Positions 23,019 through 36,182 of a stretch of 64,000 nt of DNA are shown here, piece after piece. Made by a program: the position numbers and the translations under genes. The notes under the pieces are model-generated. The model ran no database searches. It saw only the letters and a program-made list of their open reading frames with translations, and was not told the DNA's origin. Origin of the DNA: Antedon mediterranea (Eukaryota; Echinodermata; Crinoidea; Comatulida; Antedonidae); contig NC_092674.1 in the NCBI RefSeq assembly GCF_964355755.1, forward strand, positions 30,368,001-30,432,000. Reading direction: 5' to 3'. Every line of letters starts with the position of its first letter. Positions within the stretch are counted from its first letter, which is position 1.

Positions 23019-23430
23019 AATGTAACAAACAACATTATATTTTAATTAATATAAGAAATGTGTATATTAATGTAATTGTAAGTTAAACATGCACATTAGG
23101 GTAACTAATATTTTTTTTAATATAAATAAGATAGGGTGTTTGTCAATAAGAAAAAATATTTAACTAAGTACGTACATTAAAAAATATTTATTATATTTTA
23201 ATGTTGAAAAGTGTTTCTTGTATATAACAAAGTGAAACATGAAATAACTATTTATTTTAGAAATATTTAATATAAAACTAGGCATGGTACTATTAAGTAT
23301 TATTAACAACATTAAAATATTAATAAATAAATTAGGTACTTATTTAATAATCTATTCTTAGGGAAGAAAATGTATTTAATAATATTGTAGAAGTGTCATT
23401 TTTAAGAAAAATATTTATATAAGTATATGT

Positions 23431-23583
23431 ATATGAATACTGTATTGTAATTGTATGGTCTAGCACAGAATACTGTATTGTAATTGTATGGTCTAGCACA
23501 GAATACTGTATTGTAATTGTATGGTCTAGCACAGAATATTGTATTGTATGGTGTAGCACAGAATATTGTATGGTGTAGCGCAG
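23431..23583. repeat. Minisatellite
   Basis: Units of about 32 bases (ATGGTCTAGCACAGAATACTGT ATTGTAATTGT type) in tandem, shortening rightward to GTATGGTGTAGCACAGAATATT. The homologous array after Ig gene 1 is at about 17563-17672. Confidence 0.75.
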
Positions 23584-23887
23584 ACTATTTCATTGATAAT
23601 ATTAACACTAGAATTACAAATCCAAAATTGTTCAGTTATTTTTGTCAGGGCTTTTGACTTTGAAGTTTGAATGTCATGTTGCGACCCTTTATAAGGTTTG
23701 TTCTAGCAAACTCTGTGTCAATATGTAGTCAATGAGTTAATTATTGTGGAACAGGTTAAACAGAATTAATGTGTTACAAATTATCCATGGATAACTGTAA
23801 TAAGCCATGTGCATGTCAACATACAGTAAAACAATATAACTGATCATCGGAGAATAAATCATAAAAATATGGAATTTTAAAACTTAC

Positions 23888-26800
23888 CGGGTTATAAACA
23901 AATCCATCACTTTTGTCATCAATGAAAACAAGTCTGGTTCCACTAGGATCTGGGAAAAGACTACGGATGCCAACAACATGTCGGAACTCATTCACATACT
24001 GCCAGTCCTCAATGAAGAAGTAGTAAAGCTCACCAGTCTAAAGAAAGAAGTTTAGTTTTAATCATAAGACTAAAGAGCAATAATGAGATATAACATGTAG
24101 TCCAACTTTTATTTATGTTCGCAACAATTTTGCTAACGCTGATACTGTATACACATTTTGAGTTTACCTAAAAAGTGGAGATTTACACAATAATGGCATG
24201 TACATGTGGGAAAATAAGATAAAGTTAATTTTTAAATTGGATCATGAAAAATTAACTCTGTTAAAGATTCTTGATGTCTTTTATATATTTAGGCAAATTA
24301 CCAAGAATAACCACAAGCGAATTCATTCACTATCCTTCTTAAAGGTGGCAATCCTGTTCACAAGAAAAGCATATACACAAGATGCTCTACATAAACAAAG
24401 TCTTTGTCTGAGTTTTACAAATATATAAAAATACATCATAAAAAATGTTTAACAATATAAAAGGTCAACAATTTACAAAGCAAGAAGAGAATGCCCCAAA
24501 ACAGGAGTAAAAAATTAAAATCAAACATATTGCAAATCATCAATTACGTTAAAATTTTTGTTAAAAAAAAAAATAAAAATTATTAACACCTACAATTAAA
24601 TAATTTGTACTACTGTCTGTCTGAGCCAAGAAGCTTGTAATATGACACTGATATATTAAGCAAAATTGGAATTTTAGAATAACATAAAATGTACGTACAT
24701 CAGTGCCAAATATGAGGAACTCTGGAGTGAGACAATGGCAGAGAACCTTGCCATCATTGTCCTTGCCTGGAAACAGTCTTGTCTCACGCTCTTCACTTGT
24801 GCTTCCACTTTCTGTTTCAATCTGAAATTAAACCATAACATAAAGCAATGTAATCACATTCAACAGTGAAGAAATAATGTACTTTTAAAAATGGTTTTAG
24901 GCATGACAAAAATCTTAACCCAACCAGAATTACCTTACCTTATTCGTTCGTAATAATAAATAAATCTTTTGGTCACAGATTTTTATTTCATCTACAGTTT
25001 CCTTTGATTTATTTCAAAGTATTTCTGGTATTATTAATAAATCATTTAATAATCACAATTAAAAACAATTGGCCTTCAAAAAATTATGAGGTTGTGTCCC
25101 CTAATACCCTTGATAAAAGCTAGTGCCACCTCAAATAAAAATATTGTCTCACCAGATGCAACTGGACTTGGTTTTCAAATGCCACTGCTACGTAATCAGC
25201 GTTCAATGACATACTGACTATGGTTCCAAGATACTCACGGTCCTTCAGTTTCTCAGGCCCTGCAATTAAAGTAGTTTGTCATATAATTTGCAATTGTGAT
25301 ATTCATATTTGAACACAAAACATAATCCTCTACATAAAGTAAATTTTATAGACTTAGGGAGTCGAGTGAAAATCATAAACCTAACTCAAAAAGGAACTGA
25401 ATGGCTTGGAAGGCAAGTGCCTTTTAAGCTAAAGTTACTTATTATTTTTATTTATTTTCAGTTACATTCAACACCAGGAAACCCGCTACTAAATTTAATA
25501 TTATGTGAATATATTTATAATTATAAAAAAAATCTGTTATTAATAATTAGACATAAAAAAAGATATTAATTATGATTTGAAAATGAATAAACTCTTGACA
25601 TTAAAAACAATAAAATATAAAACTATTTTAACTAAAAATATATTTTATTGAAAACCATTTTTAAAAATCATGAAAATATTTATGTTAATTTTAAATTCTT
25701 TGAATTTATTAGTAACAAAATTAAATGAATGAACATAAAACAAGACTTCTTATTGTTAATGTTTTTTAATGAATACAGAAAAAATTTGAAAAAATGAAAA
25801 TCAAAGTATTAAACTTTTAACAAATATCCAAATCAATGAAATAACTGTATAACACAGATTGTCTTGCAAGGTCACTCACAGAACTGGACAAACAACTGAA
25901 AAAGAGACCCTGTGTCTGCTTCCTCTAAAGTAAGATGATTAAAAAGTTTGTTTATAATATTTTTAAGTAGGAAAAAGGAAAGTATTGCTCATTCAAATAA
26001 AGACCACTATAATGTTATTAATAACATTGGCATCACTGATGAAGACAAATGTAGTCACAGTCAGTTGACTGAGTTTTTTTTTTTTTACTTTATGTCTTTA
26101 GGCATGTGGCCAAGGATTACCAATAGTAAATTAATCACTGTCCTATCAGATAGGTTGTAATCCCCCTGGTACAAGGGCTATTTTTGTGAACCAGTTCACC
26201 GGGGTACCCCCTACACTTCTCGAATAATGAACTGGGTTCTTTAAAGTGCACACAGGTTATAACTGTACTGGACCTTCGGTTTATAGTCCTTATCCGAGAA
26301 GACTTGTTCCACCACCAAAACTAGGAGTGAGTCGGCCTCGAACGCTTTCCAATGTTGTTGGCTCTTTAGGTGCGGTAAACAACGCCTCTGCCTTAACCGC
26401 TCGGCCATTTGACTCGACCTAACTAGATCAGGTCAATTGATGTGTTATCAGTTGTCGTCTAGACCTACTGTAGAAACAATCACAACTGTGTGGAGGTGGG
26501 GAGCGAGGACACGCGTCCTAATATCCTCACATGCGCAGAAAGAATTGATATGACGCACCTTGATCATCAATCATAACTGTGTGGAGGTGAGGAGTGAGGA
26601 CATGCGTCCTAATATCCTCACCTGTGCAGAAAGAATTGATATGACGCACCTTGATCATCAATCACAACTGTGTGGAGGTGAGGAGTGAGGACATGCGTCC
26701 TAATATCCTCACATGCACAGAAAGAATTGATAACGACGCACCTTCATCATCAATCACAACTGTGTGGAGGTGAGGAGTGAGGACATGCGTCCTAATATCC

Positions 26801-29800
26801 TCACATGCGCAGAAAGAATTGATACGACGCACCTTGATCATTGGTTGTCATATTTTAAAAGCTCAATACTGTATACTACTGTAATCACATACTGGAAATG
26901 TTGAATAACAAATGGTAATAATGTTTACATAATGATTGCCATGGAAATTGTTATGAATATTATGACAATGCAGATAAAAAGCAAATACCAATCTATGATA
27001 CTTCAATTACATCATAATTTTAAACTATTATTTTGTTCAACCACTTATTAAATGAATACCTACATATGATCTTTACCAATAATAATATATAAACTTTGTA
27101 ATAATTCTAGACTTTAATTCATTGTGATGAGGACATAGACTGGTAAATTGCTGTTAATGTTGTTAATGCAATTTCTCCCAGTACAATCCTACCCCTCATT
27201 TTTATTAACAAAATGTTATACCATGAGACTATTGTACATACAGTACAGTATTAAAAGAAATCACACTTATCCTATAAAAAATGAAATGGATAGATTATAT
27301 ACACGTGAAATTTGACAGCAAGGTGCAGTACAACAAATAACACTTGTGGTCAATAGGATGGTGATATTGGTTGAAGGTTAATTAAAATATGTGATATATA
27401 GGAAAACATGAAGGCAGATGTTAGGTACAGTTGGTTGACTTATGCATTTTCAGTAGAAACCCTTCTTTGAGACACACCTACACCTCCCCCCCCCCACAAG
27501 ATGTGGGGGGGGGGGGGGGGTGTTACTATATTTTATCACACTACAGACAACCCATATTTAGAGAACATTCTTATTAAGAGGGACACTTTTGTTAGGTGCT
27601 GAAGTGTCACCTTAATTAGGAATCTACTTTTTAAGCAGTAATGACACTCAATAATGGTATATCTGAAATCTTTTATTAAAGCACATGGTTCCTTTGATAG
27701 TGGTATGGCTCCACTTGTCTTATTTGCATCCTGTATAAAATGTTATTATAATTAAATGCAATGTTAACAATATTGTCATGAAAGTGTGTGTATTGATATT
27801 AAAAATCACACACGTGAAAAGGCACTTGATTCCAAACAAAAAACTTACATGTTGAAGAGTCCTCATATTCATCTAAAACGAACACAAAATTATGATGTAT
27901 TACACATTTTGTAATGGGTAAAATCTCAATCATTGAACCACTTTATATGTTGGTATATTGAAGATGGGCCACTAAACTTTAAGACTATGTAAAAATAAAG
28001 TCACATGGTAAACTGAAATAAAAAGACTTAAAGTAGATTATTCCTACCTTTTGTCCCAAGTACATAGAACCAGGCTCTGTTGTTCATGCCAACTACAAGA
28101 TGATACGGACCAAGGGCAACAAATGTTGGTTCGACCTCTATGCTGATCGGGAAAGCTGGTTCCTGAAAAAGTATGAAGATGTAGTTATACAGTGCACAGA
28201 TGAGCGACAAAATGCCAACAAAGTTTTCTTATAATAACGTTTGACAGGTGTTCTAAAAGTGTTCCGTCTTCCGTGAAAATAAAGGATATCTTAAATACAA
28301 AATGGTTCCTTTAAGTCTGTTTTCCATTAGTGAATATATTTGCGCGAATCAAACATTCCTGATTTATGATTGGTTGCGCATTTTTCCACGTCACAAAAAG
28401 TAGATGAAAATATCAATACGCAATAAATTCGGCTAGTGGAAAACAAGCTTTGAATAATAATAATGTTCAATTTATATAGCGCGAAATGCAGAGTGCCTCT
28501 AAGCACAGAACATTCAACAAAAAATCTAAACAGCACACAATTAATTAATGTTGAAAGCGCAAATTAAAAATGTGGGATTTAACATAACTTCAATTAAAAC
28601 AAACAATAAATGCTAAATTGTCTATAGTACAGATAATAAACAAGAACATTGCGGTAGGATTTACAAGATATCTTGTCTATAATACAGATAATAAACAAGA
28701 ACATTGCGGTAGGACTGGTCTAACTGACAAAAAAATATCATTTTAAAACTTTATTTATTCTTATTCTTTACCTGGTCAACATGGTTGACAACAGTGACTT
28801 CTAGTAATGATGTGAGGTAAGCAATACGGGTTCCCCATGCATCTCCCAACACCGGTAACTTTGTAAGATATACATGGACACTGCCTCTAGTGGAGCTGAC
28901 CGCTAGCAATTGTCCATCATCAGTCCAGGCCATCTTACCCAAGCCTTTAGTCTCATCTTCCAACTCAACAATAGCATACATTTCTTTCAGCTCACTTAAG
29001 TCATGGATTTTAATGCTGTAAGATCATCATATTATTTAAACATTGTACATACACACTTATATGATTTTGATGATGAGTAAACATATTCGTAAGACGACGT
29101 TTGTTTGAATGCTGACAGTAAGCTTTTTAAGTCGTTTTGTAACTGTGAAGCTAGATGTAACTGCTAACATGTTTTACAACTTGTTTATATGATAAAAATA
29201 TATTTTTGCAACTCTCTCTCTCAAATCAATGACAAGTATAAATTCTATAAATAAACCAAAAAGATGAACTCTTCACTTACGTGTTATCTCCACATGATGC
29301 GGCTTTGTTAAGTGACAACGAGATGGCGATTGACGTTAAATTGTTTTTGTGGTTACGAGCTTGGAACAACTCTTGTCCGATCTCACTTATATGTGTTGAG
29401 ATCACAACCAGGTAGCCATTGGAAAATCCTATCATAATGTAACCATCACCATACCTATAGTGAAGAAACAAATTGTTTTTATTTAAAATTTTCCTATTGT
29501 CCAGCGCTTAGAGAGGCATTTTGAGCTATATAAATTGAACATCATTATTATATTTACATGTATTAAATTCCAATTTTATGACTATAACAAAAAATCCTTT
29601 CAAGACACAATAATAATTAATTGAACACACATTTATTGGCAGCATTGGCTTGCCATACATGTTCTTACCATTTATATCCAACAACATTGCCATAACGAGG
29701 CTGAAACGCAAGCTCAATCGGGTTATCAGAGTCATTTAGGTTGTACAGGAATATGGTTTTATGACCACAACATATGCTTACCTATGCAAAGAAATATACA

Positions 29801-32800
29801 AATTGAAATTAGAAAAATTCTTATATAAGTAAAGCTCTGTCTACACTATCAAACTAGTTTGACAAAAATGTGATGTGCCTAAATATGGTAGTGATATGAT
29901 ATCATCATGTCCATATATGGGCACATCACATTTTTTTGTCGCATAAAGTTTGATTTATATTTTGTTTCAGTTCTGTGCTATTTGTTATTTGTCTTCTATG
30001 TGTTATATGACAATACTATAACGTATGGTGAGAGTCATTAAAGAATTATTGAATGATAGTGTAACAGAAAGGTAACAAGTTACAAAAAGTAAACAAATGC
30101 TAGACAAATTAAGAGAGAAATTAAGTAATTTGTGTACTCACTGTATTTTCACCATTGGGGCTTCTTTCATCAACTTTCATTTCTGAAAATTGAATATCAT
30201 GAGGTTCTGAACGAAGAGGTGTCTAAAGAAAAAAAAAGGATTAATTCAAACAGGTAGTGGATTATTCAAAATTGAAGTAACCACCACACATCTTTACCCA
30301 TAAACCTGGCTAAACATGTGGCTTAAGTCATCGTTGACATATAGTAATAGCTGACAGGGTACAACTTTTCAAGCAAAGAGTCTGTAGTTATAAGCCGGTT
30401 GTAGCTGGCTAATAGGGAGGTTTCGCAATCTTACGAATACGATAACGAAAACGGATACGTCACGCACACGTATTCGTTTTTCGTAAGCCAGTAACATTTT
30501 GTTTCGCATGGAAACAAATTATTGAGGGCGCCGTCCAAAATATGACTGCGGTAAATTTGAGCGAAGCGCAGGTACGTGTTGCTTGGTGCTTGGCTGCCTA
30601 GGCCTAGCGTAACATCAAAGCGAGTGAGGACTTTAAAAACTGCTATTTATCAAAATTGACCTGGCAATTTAGTAAATTACTTTAGTAAATTACTTTCAAT
30701 AAAAGTATAATTATATTGTAATCATGAATCATTCCTGATTCAAATGCAAAATGTGCAAAATAGATCAAAAACTATACTTGTTTTGTAGTTACGAATATGA
30801 CTGGTGATATTCGTCAACACGAATACGCTTTACGAATATGAAATGGGGATCAGCTCAAAATGTGTGACGTACTGTATCCGTTTTCGTTATCGTATTCGTA
30901 AGGTTGCGAAACCTCCCTATTATATTCATTCTATTTACTTTTATTTCAGATAGTACATCCATATACAAAATATACAAAAAAGATAACAAATTTCACCAGG
31001 AAATTAACAATAGCATGTTCCACCTTAAATTTCCTAAAATATCAACGCTGATGTACAGTAGTTTGGAATACTGTAGTCATAATCATGGTATGTTTATTTT
31101 TCCATTCAAAAGAATTAACAGAAATTTGATTTCCAAACTGGCATATCAAATATATAAACAAAACAGTAAAAAATAAACAGAAAATTGCACCATGACATTA
31201 ACTATGGTTTTCATAATTAGCTTATTACAACTATGATGAATTCTGTTCTTAAAACTATGAATGGAGTTCGTCCAATATTCATAAAAATGAAACATCATGC
31301 TTGCGCTATTATAATATGTTAACATATTTAAGTGTGCCTACCTGCTTAATTGTATCACCCTCCTGGTTACTGATTGATATAGACTTATCTTCACTACCAA
31401 GACATAGTAGGTTCTTATTGTTCCAGGCACCACAGGTTATTTTTCTGGTGTGTTTGCCAAGAATTGGAACTTTCCTGAAATGTTCATAAAAAAAAAAACA
31501 AGATGAATAAACTAAACATAGATAATAAAAATAAATTAAACAATACAAATTGAATACAGTATGTTTGAAGAAAATTATATTATTACCATATATAACCGAG
31601 AACAGTCCCAATAAGGCTTGGGTATGAAATTGGGAGTTACACATGGAGTTTTATTGAGTACATACCTTGAGGTTTGGTGGTTATATATAAGGAGATTGCC
31701 TTTGCTGGTACCAACAGCTAATTGTGGTCCAATTCTTGACCATCGGACAAAGCTGAGGCCATCTTTGAACCCACTGTCCAGTTGAGATGTCTTGTGACTG
31801 TTAGCATCCCAAAGAAAGATGACTGGGCTACGTTCACAAACCACGGCTAAGGTGTCACCATCTTTGTCCCATTCAAGGCTGTTGCAAATGCTACACAAAA
31901 AAATAGGTCACAAATAATATTTATGGTTAGAACAATGACAGATAGATAATATATTTTTTCCTATATAAAATAAATGAACTACAGTGTATGAAAGCATTTT
32001 TTACGTTGTATTCAGTCTAATCAAATGAAGTGATCAATGATCAAGAAGAATAATAAAATACTTTTATTGTAAAGATTTTATAACTGGTTATGACGTAATT
32101 CTATTGTATTTTAAAAAATATATTTTTTTTAAAGACAGTATGCTGTAATTTTGCCACCAGCACTATCAGGAGAGTCTTCTACAGCGATATTTTTGTTTTC
32201 TGACAATCCGCCAGGATAGTGTCCTGTGTTTTCCTATGCTTGTTTTTGTTTTCTGACAATCCGCCAGGATAGTGTCCTGTGTTTTCCTATGCTTGTTTTT
32301 GTTTTATGTAATTTTTGCTTTGTACTGTTTTTTTTATTGTATTTCTTTTTCTGGGAAATAAATGAATATGAATATGCATGGTTATTCCATAGTTCAAGGA
32401 TGAAAACTTTTCTAATTTCCTATTTTTGCTTCTTAGCATAAATAAACAGGCCTCTAAGCTTTTGTAGTATGTTAAGGTACAGTACTACAGACAGTACTCT
32501 AGCCTATCGTCAACTCTCGTCAAACTGTCGAGAGAAAAAAACATTAGCAAACTTTCTTTTGGTTGGGTAGTAGAACTTAAAATAATAACTTTACCCAGGA
32601 AGGTTAATTTCATCAACAAGTTCTCCATGTCTGTCAAACAAGTTGACGGTGTTACTGGTGCCAGATGATGCCAAGTAATTGCCAAGTGTTTTCTGCCATT
32701 CAAACTTTACTGCACCCGTTCCATTTGTTTTTTCTGTGATTTGAAAAACTCTCTGAAAAATTAAACAAGGAACACCACTAATGTATATAGGCCTATAAGC

Positions 32801-33574
32801 TATTTCTTTCTTTTGTTTTCAAATCATGATAATTCATTGAGGATTCAATTAGCTAGGCCCAACTATGTTAGGCCTAACCATGTTTGTGTTGGTTGCTAAA
32901 CCTACAAGCGTCCTCGAGCCGCCGTACGGGCGTAAAGAGAAGAGAGTCACTTTCATTCATAGATAGCCTAGAAATATAATCGATCAAAAATTGTTTACAA
33001 AATAGGAGTTTATATCATTAGCTTTTACTAAAGTAGTAAAATCATTATATTTTATACCTTCATCTTTACAAAACCTAGAATTCATTTAATTTTCCAGGTT
33101 TTTGCAATTGTTTTTCGTCGTGGTTTTTGTTTTGTCGTCTGATAATTTGTTTATTGAGTAGCTATGTTAATATGGCACGCACAAAGCGCAAAAATCACAC
33201 ATCCATATATACGGCGCGCCTCCTATAATCTGGGTCTATGCACTTTTTAGAAGACATTTAAAGAAGATATCCAAATCCTAAAAGAAAGCCTTATTTTAAA
33301 ATGGTGCTGGAATTTAGCTCAAATTAAATAAAAGAGAAATTATTGGTCCTTTGGGAACATCTAAATTACGCGCTTGCTCTTTGATTAATTTGGCCTATAA
33401 AGTAAGCTACGGTCTTATATCAGACAATACCTGATTCAGTGTTCTAGTTTGATCATCATCCCCATATAGTTGTCGTCTGTATTCGTGACGTCGTCGAGTG
33501 TTCATCACTGCTTCCACATGTTTACTCCTGGAAGGTTCGCGTTCAGAATTGCCAGTTTGCGTTATATTAGCCAT
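23888..33574 (-). CDS. WDR19: WDR19 / IFT144, intraflagellar transport A subunit, 5' half
   Basis: Thirteen minus-strand exons: 33431-33574, 32595-32752, 31666-31890, 31342-31474, 30142-30222, 29669-29781, 29281-29454, 28772-29015, 28048-28162, 27849-27872, 25153-25259, 24699-24821, 23888-24037. They join in frame to 597 codons with consensus splice sites. The translation follows vertebrate WDR19 closely from [12 protein letters not shown] through [30 protein letters not shown]-type [13 protein letters not shown] and [12 protein letters not shown] to FVYNP. This covers the N-terminal WD-repeat propellers. WDR19 is part of the IFT-A complex, which carries cargo in cilia. The first exon encodes 48 extra N-terminal residues compared with human. 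The 24-nt exon 27849-27872 keeps the frame whether used or skipped. The rest of the gene (about 750 residues in human, TPR part and zinc-binding end) is not found between 1 and 23887. Confidence 0.93.
26158..26410 (-). mobile_element. tRNA-derived SINE in WDR19 intron 10
   Basis: Same family as 3355-3616. The minus-strand head GCCGAGCGGTTAAGGC and the body TCTTCTCGGATAAGGAC are recognisable. Confidence 0.7.
26476..26840. repeat. Four-copy tandem repeat, about 92 bp unit
   Basis: Each unit runs CACAACTGTGTGGAGGTG, GAGGACATGCGTCCTAATAT, CCTCACATGCGCAGAAAG, GACGCACCTTGATCATCAAT. The copies are nearly identical, so the expansion is recent. It lies in WDR19 intron 10. Confidence 0.85.
27484..27523. 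repeat. Poly-C / poly-G inverted run
   Basis: A run of about 12 C, a short spacer (ACAAGATGT) and a run of about 18 G. It could form a strong hairpin or G-quadruplex and is a likely assembly or length-variation hotspot. Confidence 0.7.
29831..29956. mobile_element. Palindromic MITE (AAGCTCTGTCTACACT family), right end truncated
   Basis: In WDR19 intron 5. The left arm and centre are complete; the right arm stops after CATAAAGTTTGAT. Confidence 0.75.
30411..30921. mobile_element. Non-autonomous DNA transposon with about 50 bp inverted repeats
   Basis: In WDR19 intron 4. The left end AATAGGGAGGTTTCGCAA continues as CTTACGAATACGATAACG; the right end reads CGTTATCGTATTCGTAAG then TTGCGAAACCTCCCTATT. 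Terminal TA on both sides would fit a TA target duplication, as in Tc1/mariner or PIF-like elements, but this is inference. No transposase ORF is present. Confidence 0.8.
32185..32370 (+). repeat. Short direct repeat and LINE-like 3' end
   Basis: A unit of about 56 bases (TTTTTGTTTTCTGACAATCCG, CCAGGATAGTGTCCTGTGTT) occurs twice in tandem. It is followed by a T-rich stretch and AATAAATGAATATGAATATG, a style of ending common to LINE 3' tails. It lies in WDR19 intron 2. Confidence 0.5.
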
Positions 33575-35255
33575 GGTAAACTAATTCGTCAATAATCCAT
33601 GATTTTAATGGCTATATATATTTACTAGTAATGCGGTCAACCAACATCATCATATTATTATCTTATGCATCAATCGCCATAAATGATAATAATGCAGCAC
33701 TTGACCTCCCGTTTGAACTTAGTGAAATGTGTAAGCAAGTTTCAGTATATTATTTTTGAACAAAGAAATTAATCAGTCTTCACTATAAGGCCTACTATTA
33801 ATAATGCGCTGAGATGAGAGATGCTTATGATGATATCAAAAGGACTTTGTACGACGCTAAAAGAGAAATGCTCTTTAACGATCAACGTCAAATCCCAACA
33901 GTCAAAAATCAAAATATGTCGATAACTTCTTTAGATCATTCATCAATAAACCTGCCTATTTGTTCGTCATCGTCTCTCTAATTTTCAACGCACGAGAATC
34001 ATCGTTGAGTGCAAAATGGCAGCAAATGCAAGATCATCAGCAGAAACACGCACACACACGTCACGCGCACACGTCACATACACGACGACACAAGTTAATA
34101 ACTGCAATTTGCCTGATTTCGTTTGTATTGCTCATAATATCGAGTTGGTAAATGGTTGACGTTTAAGTAATATTAATATTCTTAAGTACACGTTCATTAC
34201 GGACAACATAATCAATAGCGTTATTCATTTCCTACACTGATTGACTTGTCCTCACTTTATGCAAATCAATACTTCATTGTAACTTACAAGAATACGGTTT
34301 ATTCTACCACAATTGAAACACTCGTTTTGAAAACAACAAATTGTGTATCATGCAAAATTGCCATTACTAATTACAAAACGAGGTGATCCAAATTCGGTTG
34401 CATAGCAACACAATGCCTTGGGTAATTATAGTGGAGAATACAATATTGTTATTATAGTATGAGCAACCATGAATTTATGACAATTATTACCTTGAAACGG
34501 TCTGTTCAACACGGATGCTATTTTTTGATACAGACCTATTTAGGAAAAAAAGAAAAACAAAGTGATGGATCAACATAATTTATAGGAGGCAATTATATCT
34601 TGTCATGGTTGAAAAGTGCATAGGCCTATACAATAAGGCTATCCCTTTATATTTTGATTTTAGGGCTTATAAAATAAATCTACGTTTTGCAATATTTAAA
34701 GATGTATTGTCCCCCAAAAACATAAAAAATGAAGATTAATTAAATCAGACTTTGAATATGTTATTTTGTAGTTTTAATAAAGTTATTCACTTCCATAGAA
34801 AAAAAAAATGTTTTCACTTGTAAAATGACAACATAAATGGTTAAATTCAATCAAAAATCCATTGTCTGGCAGCCAATTTGACCATTTTTTGCTTTAAATT
34901 ACATTTTTTTCAGGTAAATACATTTTTTTTCGATCCAAATTTTGGTCAAAGTGGATAACTATTATGTTACATTAAAATGGAATATTCAACAAAAAATGTT
35001 TTAAGAATTATTTTTTCAGGGGGACAATACATCTTTAAAGGGTACGCGCATTATATTATTACATTTCATTTGAATATTGTTTTCCTGTATTTTTTCTGTA
35101 TTTGCCAATTGGTTCGATCAGTATTTCTTTTTATTATTTCAAACGGTAGAATTTATTTTAATTATGCTTTTTCAACAGTGCCGAAATACCTAGTCAGTTG
35201 GAAGAGCAGCGCATTTTGTATAATTATTCAGCGAAAAATATAACAGCGCATACAC
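33575..35255. other. Spacer between divergent WDR19 and NARS2
   Basis: No gene seen. A CA-rich tract (about 34045-34090) and poly-T or poly-A runs occur. The WDR19 promoter must lie at the left end, and an X-box-like motif is at 34397. The 63-codon ORF at 33960 has no supporting features. Confidence 0.5.
34397..34409. promoter_or_regulatory. X-box-like motif upstream of WDR19
   Basis: GTTGCATAGCAAC is a perfect palindrome of GTTGC around ATA. RFX factors bind GTNRCC/GGYAAC inverted half-sites and drive many intraflagellar transport genes. This site is one base shorter than the usual 14-base form and lies about 820 bases upstream of the ATG, so the assignment is tentative. Confidence 0.35.
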
Positions 35256-36182
35256 GGCCGGACGCGATTTTTTTTTTCGTACATAAGTTGGGGACCCCCC
35301 TCATGAAACGTCACAAAATAAACATGAATAATTCATCAGTTAAATTTTCTTCTTCCGTGTGCACCCAAGCGTATAGCAACAAGAAGTGATTACACAAGAA
35401 GTGCGGTACGATTCTAGGCCTATCTCCGCTGTTGTTGCGCCGTGCGATTTCATAGAAGAATAGCGACGTTTTGTGTGGATTGTCGAAATAATCAGCCTTT
35501 AGTTTATGGTGTTTTTAATATAATTTATTACTAAAGAATTACGTGTTAAAATTATAGTTTCTATTAATACTATTAGGCCTAATTATTAGTCTCTAAACCC
35601 ATGTCTATTCTAGGCCTAGTAGTAGCTGTGTGGGTGTGTGTGACGTGTGTGTGTATGACACAATCCGAGTAGTAATAAGTCAGCAAAATTAAACAATAAA
35701 CATTACACAAAAATACATTTTTTATTCTCGTGGGTCTAATCTTCCCATCTCATGTGTTCATATACGCACATTTTTAAAGTTCCTTTGAGTACATGCATAT
35801 TGTTTGATAATAAAATAGCAGAATTAAAAAAATACAGTACACAAATTATACACATTCTTTATTCTTGTGGGTCTAAGCTTTCTTTGGGCTATGTCCAATT
35901 AATTACTACTTAGTTTAATGTCTTGCCTAGCTGTCGATTAGCCTCGACTCGACACATTTTGTGTGAAGAAGAGTGCGCGAAGGCAATCACGTGAATTGAC
36001 CTAGAATCCTAGGCCTACTGTAGAAATAAAGTATCGTATCGCAGTTGTGTAATCACTTCTTGTTGCTATACGCTTGGGTGCACACGGAACAACAAATTTA
36101 ACTGATGAATTATTCATGTTTATTTTGTGACGTTTCATGAGGGGTCCCCAACTTATGTACGAAAAAAAAAATCGCCGGCCGG
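35256..36182. mobile_element. Long-inverted-repeat element, 927 bp, with ACAC target duplication
   Basis: The two ends, about 140 bases each, are inverted copies: GGCCGGACGCGATTTTTTTT on the left, and AAAAAATCGCCGGCCGG on the right. Inside each are GTACATAAGTTGGGGACCCC, TGACGTTTCATGAGG-type and ATACGCTTGGGTGCAC blocks. ACAC flanks both sides (35252-35255 and 36183-36186). The middle has no ORF. It is probably a non-autonomous DNA transposon sitting in the WDR19-NARS2 spacer, about 230 bases before NARS2. Confidence 0.8.

Larger units (their letters stand above)
22224..23887. other. 3' flank of Ig gene 2, with MITE and minisatellite
   Basis: Homologous to the 3' flank of Ig gene 1 but with a MITE at 22871-23018 that the other copy lacks, and an expanded minisatellite at 23431-23583. 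I looked on the minus strand for the next WDR19 exon and saw none here. Confidence 0.55.

Noticed and set aside
33960-34151. 63-codon ORF with a hydrophobic end
   Set aside because: Crosses a CA-repeat (His/Thr-rich) in the intergenic spacer. No other evidence.
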